Shown here: piece after piece, positions 45,296 through 54,500 of the stretch
Numbering within the stretch: the first letter of the stretch is position 1
How the letters are laid out: each line of letters starts with the position of its first letter
Assembly: GCA_003635255.1 (NCBI GenBank)
Contig: PYJC01000001.1
Span: 1-62,605, forward strand
DNA length: 62,605 nt
Direction: 5' to 3'
From: Candidatus Poribacteria bacterium
GTDB taxonomy: Bacteria > Poribacteria > WGA-4E > WGA-3G
Program-made: the position numbers and the translations under genes
Notes under the pieces: model-generated
The model's input: the letters and a program-made list of their open reading frames with translations, nothing else
Told to the model about the DNA's origin: nothing
Database searches by the model: none

Positions 45296-47356
45296 CTAAT
45301 CAATTCGCCTACGTTGATATAAGAACCACTCAACAACGCTCAGCCCCACGGCAAGGAATACCAGATAGACCCACGGCGGATAACGTAATAACGCAGCACC
45401 CCCGGGCGTTACGGACGCTTCAAGCAGATCCTCGACTGCTGGATCCGTCCCAATGTGCGACTCCACCTCGTCAGCAAGATTGACTGACCATACCGTTCCA
45501 CTATTCTCCTCTGTAGGATCGGATGCCGTTGGTGAAACATCTTCTTCCGTTGTAGAACCAAGTGCTTCCGAAATTTTCAGTTCATAGAAACCCACACGCT
45601 GTGTCTGATCAAAGAGCAACTCATCCCGTTCAATAGGGATTTCCCATGTTTTGTCTCCGGGGCCTGTGATTTTCGCGAGTTTTGGAGTGTCTGGAGGTGA
45701 ATCAGTTTCCGGCTTCAATTCTGGTTGGATAGTAGCGTCTATCGATTCAACTCGCTGTTTTAGGACCTCCCCCGTCCGAAGATGGTGCTCCTGAATTTCA
45801 GAACGCTGTTGGAACCACTGAATGGTGTTGGCTATAATCACTGGGAAAGCAATGCGTAACGGTAGGTCGGATTCCAAAATATTGATAGCAGCGAAGACAA
45901 TTTTTCGGTTCGGTGTAACGTCAATGAACAATACTGGAGACTCAAACGAACGCGCAAGGACCTGTGCTGTTGACGGAGGCGTGACTTGATATGCTGCGCC
46001 GATTTGAACGTTTTCCAGATGAACATGCTGCAGGATAGGATGTGTCCGCTCCCAATCCGTAATAATCGGTGTCTCCAACGCACCACCGATATGGAATTTC
46101 AATTCAGGATTAGCGGTTTCTGACGAAGCAGCAGGTGGGTAAATAAACATATAATTCCCATCACCGAGGGTAGAGGGACTGTAGCGATCGAAAATGACGA
46201 CCTGATACGGCTGCTTCCCTTGCGAGTTAGCACTTTCAGGGAGAACGTCAGTCTCATATTCAGTCGGTGTAAGGACAGTGAGTTTTATCTGTTCATCGAC
46301 AGCGAGTGCTTTTTGGAGAAACGGATTTTCCGCCGTCACGAGCAGAACAGGGATAAGATCACGTTTCGGGAGCGTGGCATAGGCAGTATTGTCCGTTGGA
46401 AGTGCGTCCTGAACGTCTAAAACCGCTTTCAGCTTTCCCCCTTCAAACGCAAAGTTACTGAAAATCTCGGATTTACTTTCGCCGGGGGCAAGGTCGTAAG
46501 GACGTACATCAAAGAGGTTTTCGTTGAAATAGAGTTCAACATTGAACTTTTTCTCTGTTTCTGAGGCATTGACGACACGCAGCAGCGTTTGATAGTCAAA
46601 GGCGTTAACGAGACTCTTGCGAACACGAAATTGTGTAATCCCGACATTATCGTTTGCCGCGCCCATCCGTATCAGACGGCGTTTAATTTCTGGATCCGAT
46701 TTTTCAGCATTCTCGTCCTGTTCCGTTTTACTGTTAAGTTTGGCGAGCAGTCCTTCTGAAATGGACTGAAAATCGCTGAAGATAATAATTTCAGGGTTCG
46801 GCTTTGTTTGGGCAATCGCGTATGCTAAGTCATAAGCGGGTTCAAGGTTCGTGCTGATGTCGGTGGCTTGAATGGCATCGATCGCCTCTCGCAGCGATTT
46901 CTGATGATTGGTAAAAGGGATATGAATGACAGGACGTGTATGCGAGCTGATCACCGTCATTTCGTCCATGAAACGGAGTCCATCTACGGTTCGCAGGGCA
47001 CTTTCTTTAGCAGACGCTAACCGCGTGAGTCCCTCAGTCTCTTCTTCAATTGCGTTCATACTCGCCGATTGGTCAATAATCAATACAAGCTGCCGAGCAG
47101 ATTTCGTTATAAAAGCGAACTGCGGTCGCGCGATGGCAAACACCAAGAGTGCCAGAAATAGAAGTTGAAGTAGGAGTGATAGGAGGTGCTTCAGGCGTTG
47201 GAACAGCGAAGTCGTCTGCCGTTCCCTGAAAAGTTCCTCCCAGAACATCAGTGTAGAGACAGGCTCGCGTCGCCGACGAAGTCTAAGAATGTACAGCGCG
47301 ATAATCGGAATTGCCAACCCGAATAGAAAAAGCGAGGTGGGGGATAAGAAATTCAT
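45296..47356 (-). CDS. BatA-like membrane protein with VWA domain
   Basis: Protein of 686 residues. The N-terminus is an aerotolerance-type membrane anchor (FLSPTSLFLFGLAIPIIALYILRLRRRREP; second helix LLQLLFLALLVFAIARPQF). A VWA domain follows (90-225) with MIDAS DQSAS (95-99). The long extracytoplasmic part (240-640) is beta-rich, and a last helix (655-675) ends in basic residues. It is likely an envelope component working with MoxR and DUF58. The start has no Shine-Dalgarno because a heptamer repeat begins right before it. Confidence 0.9.
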   Translation of the reverse strand: MNFLSPTSLFLFGLAIPIIALYILRLRRRREPVSTLMFWEELFRERQTTSLFQRLKHLLSLLLQLLFLALLVFAIARPQFAFITKSARQLVLIIDQSASMNAIEEETEGLTRLASAKESALRTVDGLRFMDEMTVISSHTRPVIHIPFTNHQKSLREAIDAIQATDISTNLEPAYDLAYAIAQTKPNPEIIIFSDFQSISEGLLAKLNSKTEQDENAEKSDPEIKRRLIRMGAANDNVGITQFRVRKSLVNAFDYQTLLRVVNASETEKKFNVELYFNENLFDVRPYDLAPGESKSEIFSNFAFEGGKLKAVLDVQDALPTDNTAYATLPKRDLIPVLLVTAENPFLQKALAVDEQIKLTVLTPTEYETDVLPESANSQGKQPYQVVIFDRYSPSTLGDGNYMFIYPPAASSETANPELKFHIGGALETPIITDWERTHPILQHVHLENVQIGAAYQVTPPSTAQVLARSFESPVLFIDVTPNRKIVFAAINILESDLPLRIAFPVIIANTIQWFQQRSEIQEHHLRTGEVLKQRVESIDATIQPELKPETDSPPDTPKLAKITGPGDKTWEIPIERDELLFDQTQRVGFYELKISEALGSTTEEDVSPTASDPTEENSGTVWSVNLADEVESHIGTDPAVEDLLEASVTPGGAALLRYPPWVYLVFLAVGLSVVEWFLYQRRRID

Positions 47357-47360
47357 AATT

Positions 47361-47487
47361 AGTTATAAGTTATAAGTTAAGAGTTATAAGTTATAAGTTA
47401 AGAGCATTCTTGTGGCAGTTGCGGTTACTGTTCAGGCAACAGCAACCCTCTTTAACTAAAAACTAATAACCAACAACTTATAACTAT
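47361..47487. repeat. Heptamer-repeat element
   Basis: The left end holds AGTTATA, AGTTATA, AGTTAAG repeated twice (47361-47402). The right end holds the reversed heptamers (AACTAATAACC, AACAACTTATAACTA). It shares an inner block (AGCAAC, CTCTTTAACT) with the element near 49560. It starts five bases from the start codon of the BatA-like gene. Confidence 0.7.
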
Positions 47488-48377
47488 TAAGACACAAAAC
47501 CACCCATCCTAAAAATGCGTAGGATGAGTTCCTCAAAGGGTGATTCTGTTGTCGCCCGGACGAGACTGATTTCGCGTTGCGTGCAATATAAATCCATGTC
47601 GTCGCAGTATTTTTGGAACAGGGCTTGATACCGCTTGAGATGGTTTTCGTTGATAGTAACCTGACGGAGTTGGTTTGTTTCAACATCAACGAGATGGTAG
47701 TCCCCAAGCAGATCAGGGGCGACTTCCTTCTGATCAATGATATGGATCACGAAGAGTTCGTGCTTTTGAAACTTCAACACATTTAATCCTTGCGTAAATC
47801 CACTTGGATCGAAGAGATCGGAAATTAGGACGACAAGCCCACGGCGTTTCGTCGTATGAACAAAGTTATGAAACGCATTCTCCAAATCCGTTTCACCACT
47901 CCCGTTGATCTGATCAAGAAAATCAAGCACCGTAAAGATCTTTCCCTTACCGCGCTCCGTCGGGAGTCGGTTCACGCCGGTGTTGTTGAAGGAAGTGATG
48001 CTTATCCGATCAAGGTTGGATAAGCCGATGTAGGCGAGTGCGGCAGCAACACGCTTGGCATAAATCAATTTTGGCAATTCACCGCCATAAGTCATTGACT
48101 GGCTGGCATCAACAAGGAAATAAATGTGTAAGTCTTCGCGTTCTTCGTAGAGTTTTAGCAGGAGTTCATCTAAGCGTGCGAAAGCGTTCCAATCAATATA
48201 ACGAAAATCGTCGCCCGGCGTATAGTTACGGTAATCGGCGAATTCGACGCTAACACCGCGACGTGTACTCCGACGTTCTGCTTTGATACGTCCGGCAAAA
48301 ATCTTCTTAGAGACGATATAGAGATATTCAAGTTTTTTGAGAAATTCGCTGTCGAAGGCGGATTGTGTGTCGTTCAT
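47487..48377 (-). CDS. DUF58 (VWA-like) protein
   Basis: Protein of 296 residues with the DUF58 hallmark VEFADYRNYTPGDDFRYIDW at residues 43-63 and a VWA-like domain with DASQS as metal-adhesion site (LVDASQSMTYGG). The protein is soluble or peripheral. DUF58 genes regularly lie next to MoxR ATPases and membrane VWA proteins. It is 119 bp after the MoxR gene. Confidence 0.93.
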   Translation of the reverse strand: MNDTQSAFDSEFLKKLEYLYIVSKKIFAGRIKAERRSTRRGVSVEFADYRNYTPGDDFRYIDWNAFARLDELLLKLYEEREDLHIYFLVDASQSMTYGGELPKLIYAKRVAAALAYIGLSNLDRISITSFNNTGVNRLPTERGKGKIFTVLDFLDQINGSGETDLENAFHNFVHTTKRRGLVVLISDLFDPSGFTQGLNVLKFQKHELFVIHIIDQKEVAPDLLGDYHLVDVETNQLRQVTINENHLKRYQALFQKYCDDMDLYCTQREISLVRATTESPFEELILRIFRMGGFVS

Positions 48378-48496
48378 GTTTTTTAAATATTGGGTTTTCG
48401 CTCCGATTTTTCAGGGTTTCCGATGAATTTCAAGAATTTTGGTTATGATTAAATTTTTTAAAAAAGAGGCAAGCAGGCAACACCCCCTACCAGATA

Positions 48497-49477
48497 TTAA
48501 ATTTCGTCAAGGAGGTGCTGGATGATGTGGTCTGGATCAATTCCCTCCGCCTCACCTTCAAAGCTAAGGATAAGACGATGCCGCAAACTTGGCAGTGCGA
48601 TGGCTTGAATGTCCTCACGAGCAACATTGTACCTACCATCAAGAATAGCCCGAACCTTCCCGCCAAGAATCAACGCTTGCGCGCCACGCGGACTAGAACC
48701 GTACCGAACATATTGCTTCGTGAGTTCCGGCGCATCCTCTGTTTCGGGGTGTGTCCCCAAGACGAGTCGCAAAGCGTACCTACGCACGTCTTCAGCGATG
48801 AGGATATCTCGGACGATCTGTTCGAGTGCGTTAATCTGTGTACCATCACAGACCTTATCAACGGACGGCATCTCGCGTCGCGTTGTACGCTCCATAACGA
48901 GGTCAAGTTCGTCAAGACTCGGATATTCGACTTTGAGTTTGAAGAAAAACCGATCCAGTTGTGCTTCGGGTAGCGGATAGGTGCCTTCCATCTCTAACGG
49001 GTTCTGTGTCGCCATGACGAAGAAAGGCAACTTCAGTTCCCGCTGCTGTCCAGCAACGGTCACAGATTTTTCCTGCATCGCCTCTAACAGGGCGGACTGG
49101 GTTTTGGGGGTCGCGCGGTTGATTTCGTCGGCGAGAATAAGGTTGGCAAATACAGGACCTTGTTGAAACTCAAAGAATTTCCGTCCGTCTTCATCTTCAG
49201 CCACAACAGTCGTACCGATGATGTCGGCAGGCATTAGATCAGGTGTGAACTGAATTCGGGAAAATTTGAGGTCTAATACCTCATGTAACGTCCGGATGAG
49301 CAGGGTCTTACCTAAACCGGGGACACCTTCTAACAGCGCATGTCCTCCTGTCATGAGACAGATCAAAACCCCTTCAATAATTTCTTTTTGCCCAACGATT
49401 TGTTTAGATACTTCTTGTTGTATTTTCAGGAAAGTCTCGCGGAATTCTTCGTATTTTTGTTCGGCGTGTTCGGACAT
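48497..49477 (-). CDS. moxR: MoxR-family AAA+ ATPase
   Basis: Protein of 326 residues with Walker A GVPGLGKT (51-58), Walker B LILADEINRA, sensor 1 FVMATQNPLEMEGTYPLPEAQ, an arginine-finger region (QLDRFFFKL) and the C-terminal lid. MoxR ATPases act as chaperones for metal insertion or complex assembly, with VWA partners. Here the partners are the DUF58 and BatA-like proteins downstream. A TAGGAG precedes the ATG; immediately upstream lies a heptamer element. Confidence 0.95.
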   Translation of the reverse strand: MSEHAEQKYEEFRETFLKIQQEVSKQIVGQKEIIEGVLICLMTGGHALLEGVPGLGKTLLIRTLHEVLDLKFSRIQFTPDLMPADIIGTTVVAEDEDGRKFFEFQQGPVFANLILADEINRATPKTQSALLEAMQEKSVTVAGQQRELKLPFFVMATQNPLEMEGTYPLPEAQLDRFFFKLKVEYPSLDELDLVMERTTRREMPSVDKVCDGTQINALEQIVRDILIAEDVRRYALRLVLGTHPETEDAPELTKQYVRYGSSPRGAQALILGGKVRAILDGRYNVAREDIQAIALPSLRHRLILSFEGEAEGIDPDHIIQHLLDEI

Positions 49478-49496
49478 ATTACTCCTACAGCATAGT

Positions 49497-49636
49497 TTTC
49501 AGTCGTCAGTTGTCAGTTGTCAGTTAAGACTTGTTGCCGGTACGATAAAACGGACTACCACAAGCAACTCTTTAACTGAAAACTGAAAGGTTTTCGCAGA
49601 AAACCGTACTGACAACTGACAACTGACAACTAATAA
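49497..49636. repeat. Heptamer-repeat element (both arms intact)
   Basis: The left arm has CAGTCGT, CAGTTGT, CAGTTGT, CAGTTAA. The right arm has inverted copies (CTGACAACTGACAACTGACA). Between them lies AACTGAAAGG-TTTTC-GCAGAAAAC (49581-49604). The element of about 140 bp separates the coiled-coil protein gene from the MoxR gene without breaking either. Confidence 0.75.
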
Positions 49637-51112
49637 CTACTCATCACTCGGTTTGATCGACTCGAAATAGCGTTTCACGTAAAACTTATAGCCTAAAGGA
49701 ATCTGCTCTTCGGTGAGCGCGTCCTCAGAAAGTTTCTGATATTTCGTGTACGCATCTTTGTAGCTGATAGCGGATTGCTGCCCTTCGGCTGATGTTTTGG
49801 AAGTTTGAACGGTAGAACTACCTTCTCCCTGTACACCGGTAATCTGTTCAAGATTGAGCGTAGAATCAAGCGATATTGTCTGCTGACCGAGTTGCCCCGC
49901 AGAAGTCGCTCTCCCTGCAGTGTTGCTCGGGTTCTGGCTTAGCGCATAAGTCAATCCTGTCTTGTCACTTTGGCACACACCCGCAACACCTGCCTTACAC
50001 GCTTCGCATTCCGAGAGCAATTTCGCCAATTGTAGATCACGCTTCTTTAGCAACGCGAAATTCCGCATCTTTTTGCTGGATGCACGGAGCCGTGTTTGCG
50101 CACCAGCCACATCATCGTTAGCCAATCCTTCTCCTGCGCCTGATAGTTCTGTTCCGAGTCCATCAAGGTCTGTACCTTGTAGGCTCTTGCCACCGCGTTT
50201 GAGCTCATCAGACAGATTTTGGCGTTTTTCCTTATCGAATTCGGGTAACTTTTCCGTCACCTTGTCGAGTTTCGACGCTGCCTGTTGATAATCACCGCGC
50301 TTCAACTGCTGTCCGAATTCACCCAAGTATGGATTACCGATGAACTGTTGTCCCAATCCACTCATGAGTGCTTCCTGCTGCGCCATCTTGAGTGGGTTAA
50401 CTTTCGATTTCAACAGGGCACTCAGTTCCGTCATTCTGGCGAGTGCTTCCTTGGGGGTAATCTGTGGTTTCTTCAGTTCGAGTGCTCTTTTCTCAATCTC
50501 TTTCAAAAGCTCCTGAAGTTCCTCATCTTCGTTCTGTTCTGCTTCCTTTTTCGTCTTTTCAATTTCTTGCAAGAGCGTCTCTGCTTCCGCTGCGATTTGC
50601 GGTGAGAAGTCTATTTCTGTTGAAGTCGCTGGCGGCGCGAAAAACTCGACGAACGAAAATCCGACGAGAAATATGGCGACGAGCGCGATAAATTTGGTCT
50701 CGCGCGGTACAGTGTAGCGCGCAACCTTATTCATCGGAACTGCCTGTAATCTATTGGAGGTATCCTGAAGTTGGAGTGCTGTCAAGGTTTCATCGGTACG
50801 GTGTTGAATCTGTTCCAAGCCGCTTATAACCCGATCCTTCAGGGACGCGTCTGCGTCAATTACCCGTGCTGCCTCATGGAGACTTATAGGTCGAAGGAGA
50901 CGAAACCCTAAAGCACCGATGGCGATACCCAATGCCACCCAGAGAAAAACGAGTGGTGGGATGTTAAAGGCAGTGACGCTATCAACGATGACTAACGGGA
51001 CACACGCCAAAAATCCGTAGAAAAGGAATGTCGCGAACGTCTGAAAATATCGCTGGATGTTCAGACGATGGCGGATGCGCCGAATTTTTTCAAGAATCAA
51101 TCTTTCTTGCAT
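49637..51112 (-). CDS. Membrane protein with long coiled-coil domain (MoxR-cluster partner)
   Basis: Protein of 491 residues with two N-terminal helix pairs (27-70, 140-160) and an extracytoplasmic or cytoplasmic coiled-coil segment (residues 170-230, EAETLLQEIEKTKKEAEQNEDEE). The rest is low-complexity, helical, with a CEAC pair (SECEACKAGVAG). It resembles DUF4175-like proteins at the head of MoxR operons, but I am not certain. A consensus promoter and AAGGAG precede it. Confidence 0.75.
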   Translation of the reverse strand: MQERLILEKIRRIRHRLNIQRYFQTFATFLFYGFLACVPLVIVDSVTAFNIPPLVFLWVALGIAIGALGFRLLRPISLHEAARVIDADASLKDRVISGLEQIQHRTDETLTALQLQDTSNRLQAVPMNKVARYTVPRETKFIALVAIFLVGFSFVEFFAPPATSTEIDFSPQIAAEAETLLQEIEKTKKEAEQNEDEELQELLKEIEKRALELKKPQITPKEALARMTELSALLKSKVNPLKMAQQEALMSGLGQQFIGNPYLGEFGQQLKRGDYQQAASKLDKVTEKLPEFDKEKRQNLSDELKRGGKSLQGTDLDGLGTELSGAGEGLANDDVAGAQTRLRASSKKMRNFALLKKRDLQLAKLLSECEACKAGVAGVCQSDKTGLTYALSQNPSNTAGRATSAGQLGQQTISLDSTLNLEQITGVQGEGSSTVQTSKTSAEGQQSAISYKDAYTKYQKLSEDALTEEQIPLGYKFYVKRYFESIKPSDE

Positions 51113-51189
51113 ACGATTTGCTCCTTGTATGGAAGTACCCGAATTACCGTTTGAGTCGTTACTTTAGAATTGTTACGTTATTGATGTCA

Positions 51190-51218
51190 ATTATAACAAA
51201 GACTTTACTGAATGTCAA
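51190..51218 (-). promoter_or_regulatory. Consensus sigma-70 promoter of the MoxR cluster
   Basis: On the minus strand TTGACA (51218-51213), a 17-bp spacer and TATAAT (51195-51190) match the consensus fully. It reads into the coiled-coil protein gene with a leader of about 70 bases. Confidence 0.8.
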
Positions 51219-51408
51219 GACATTCTTGCAGAAAGAATCTCCGAATCCCGACATCTTTGGTATGTTTAGGGTGTTACTTATAGTGACACATGTTAAGGGT
51301 AAATTGGTTGCATAATTTTGCTGTGCCGATGAATTTTTCGCTCGAAACTGACACAATTCTAAAAAATTTCGGATCACAACTTGCATGACAGGGAATGAGA
51401 AAATAGGT

Positions 51409-51545
51409 TAGGACTTACGCAAATTGCGCAAATATCGGACATTCAGACGCAAAAAGTAGGAATTTCTGTCCTTTAAACCTCCTAAATCTAAACCCCCTAA
51501 ATCCCCCTTATCAGGGGGACTTTAAGAGAGAATGCGTAAATCCTA
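51409..51545. repeat. 137-bp MITE-like element
   Basis: The ends are 13-bp inverted repeats TAGGACTTACGCA and TGCGTAAATCCTA (one mismatch). The interior carries the hairpin CCCCCT-TATC-AGGGGG (51503-51518) and short direct repeats of CCTAAATC. It lies right after the stop of the giant TPR gene and could act as its terminator. Confidence 0.6.
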
Positions 51546-51559
51546 TAGGTTATCTACTG

Positions 51560-54500
51560 CTAATTCTCTTCTGATTCACCGATTATCAAATCGTCAAATG
51601 GATTGCCGTCCGTGTCAGTAATCCGTAGATAGAATGCGAAGAAATAGGCATCTTCACTACAGATTTTGACGAGAATGCTATTTTCATCCGGCTTCAGCGT
51701 TACCGGAATGGTATCCTGATCCATCGCTATGGAATGTGCATCGCTGTGTGTGAACACCTGTTTGCCGTTCAGCCAGAGCTTCGCTTGGCTATTACTACTA
51801 AAGCGGAGTTCAACCTTTCGTTCATCCGGTGAGTTCACGGTTGTCCAAGCGTAGATAGCGTTCCAATTGACATTTTTCTCAAAGATATTCCCAAGATTGA
51901 CGAAACCGTCGAAAGTGTCATCTGCCTGTTTTTCCCAACTCACCTGTCCATCTATTCCGTCGTATTGGGCAGCTGGCTCAATTTGCGTCGCATCCTCTGG
52001 AACGTAAACCGTATCGTAACCGATGCCAGCGGCGTTGTCAAACGGACCGATAATCCACCAACTATTTTCAGGGATGAATCCTGTTTTGTCCATATACGCT
52101 TCTGCTTTCTCGGGCAGATCGCGTTCACGGTAAAATCGCGACAGCGTGACATTGGCATGCAGTTCGGCAGTATTTTTGATAGGGGTATTTTCTGCGGATT
52201 TCTTCGCGTTATCAGAAGTGGCATCCTTCAGTTGATTCACCATTTCAACGTACTGCTTTTCATCCTTGGCGTTTTTGCCAGCTTCGGCGACGTTCGACCA
52301 CATCTCCCGCGTCATATCGTTGGCACCTGCGTAGTACCGATCCGTGTCGTTCAGACTGTGTTTGAATTGTTCGAGTGCCGCTTCGTACTGGTCATTAGCC
52401 ACATACGCGTGTGCCAAAGTTGCGGCGTAATAACTACTACCGCTCATTTGCAAAGCGCGTTCGGCAAGTTCCAACGCCAATGCTGGCATGATATCTTTAC
52501 TGAGAAGTTCATCAGCAAGTCTCCGATAGTCCCAAGCGCGTTGGTTCCGATTCACCTCTTTCTGTCGAATCGCCAGCCATTCGGCGTATGCAGCATCCGC
52601 TTTTTCCGTGTTGTCTACTTCTTTGTAGGCATCACCCAACAGTTCGAGGAGAACAGCACTTTTCGGCATCTTTGGTTTCAATTCCTCGAGAATAGCGATA
52701 CCTGTGTCTTCTTGGTCCTTGTCGGCGTAAAGTTCCCATAGACCTCGCAGTGCCCCGTTATATTCGTGTTCTTCAAGAGAGGCATCCAAGGCACGTCGGT
52801 ATACCGTTGTGGCTTCTGATAACTGATCTCCTTTCGTATAAATTCCTGCCAACAGGCTGTAGAATTGATACGAAGTCGGATCAAGTTCGATTGCCTTTTC
52901 ATAAGCAGTGATCGCTTTCTCCAAACGGGCTGCTGCGTCCATCTGACGCGATTTTTGGGAGAGGGCACCAATCTTTTTATACCACTCAGTATTGTCAGGC
53001 TGAAGTTCGCTGAGTTTCTCGTATTGCGCGATGGCTTCGTCAATATTCCCACTAAACTCGTGGGTTTCGGCGAGCGCAAAGTGAGCGTCAGGGTTATCAG
53101 GATTTTCTTCAATCTTCTGCAGCTGATTTGGTATCTGCTTTTCGTAAAGGTCCCCCTCTTTGTAAGCGCGGCGTATTGCCATTTCTGCTTTCTGGCGGGC
53201 CTCATCATATCTGGCGGTGTTTGCCATCTGTCGGTAGGCGGTAACGGCTCTTTCATACTGTTTGGCACCGAGATAACTTTTTCCAAGAATTTCGTATAAA
53301 TACTCCGTGCTTGAGTGACCACCATAGCTTCGACTTGAAGCGATTGCGTCTTCGCCTAATTTGATGGCAGTATCATAGAATTCACCGTCTATACAAATAG
53401 ATGCGAGTGCCGTAAGAAACCATGAATCCTGTTTACGGTTGTTCGTCGAAAGCGCGTTGGCTCCCTTGTCCAACATCTCTTTTGCCAGATCAGGTTGGTT
53501 ACTTTTATGGAACGCGGTAGCAGCATAGTAGAAACCGCGAACATTACTCGGTTGTGCTTCGCAGAGTGCTTGATAGGCTTCTGCAGCCTTACCGTGGTTG
53601 CCTGCATTCCGATGGATTTCAGCAACCATTTCAAGGACAGCGGAATTATCCGTATCCGCTTCGAGTTTACTTTCAAAAATGGTTTTGAGTTGATCAAGTT
53701 TCCCTTGGTTTTTATAGACGTTAATCAAGACTTCACGCTCTTCATCTCCACCCAACATAATCCTGACACCAGATGGACCGTGCATTCTTGACATACCAGT
53801 CGATCCGGACTGAGATAACTTTTCATAGAGTTCCATTGCCAAGTCGTCCTCACCAATCTGCGCGTAGAGTTTCAGGAGATGGTTGGAAATTTCACTGCGA
53901 TCCCAACTCTGAGAAGTCATCTCCAGTGCTTTCTTGTAGGCATTTACCGCTTTATCGACTTCGCCAGCGTTACGGTAGTTTTTGGCACGCTCTTTTTGCA
54001 TCTCAAGGGTCAGCGTCCCTGCCGCTTCCGCCTGATTTAGCATATCCTCTAACTTGCCCTGGCGGCGGTGAAGGTTCATGAGCTGCCGCTCAATATTTTG
54101 CCGTTCCCAGTCTTGGCTGGTGTGTTGAATGGCATCCTCAAATGCTTTTTCAGCGGCATCCAAATCATCTTTGCGGAGATGTAGCTGCGCCAATCGAAGA
54201 AATGCCTGTCCATCACCGGTACCGAGCGCAATCGCTTTTTTATACGTATCAATCGCTGCATCAACCTGATCGTTGGCAGCGTAGAGTTTCGCGAGACGAC
54301 TCTGGTTCACGCTACTCTCTGGATCCGTTTCAATATATTGCTGCGCAAGTGCGACTGCTTCAGTGGTTTTGTCAGCGTCCTGATAGGCATCAACAAGTCC
54401 ATCCTGATACTTTGTATTTTCGGGATCGGCTTCAAGTAGCACTTCCCAGATATCAATCGCCTTATCGTGCTGATTTCGACGTGAATAGAGTGCCGCGAGT

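Larger units (their letters stand above)
51113..51559. other. Intergenic region of 447 bp
   Basis: This stretch holds the promoter of the MoxR block (51190-51218) and a 137-bp inverted-repeat element (51409-51545). I see no gene in it. Confidence 0.6.

Noticed and set aside
51965..52741. Plus-strand open frame of 258 codons opposite the giant TPR gene
   Set aside because: It is the antisense shadow of a clearly coding TPR region; its composition is Phe/Arg rich and has no recognisable domain.
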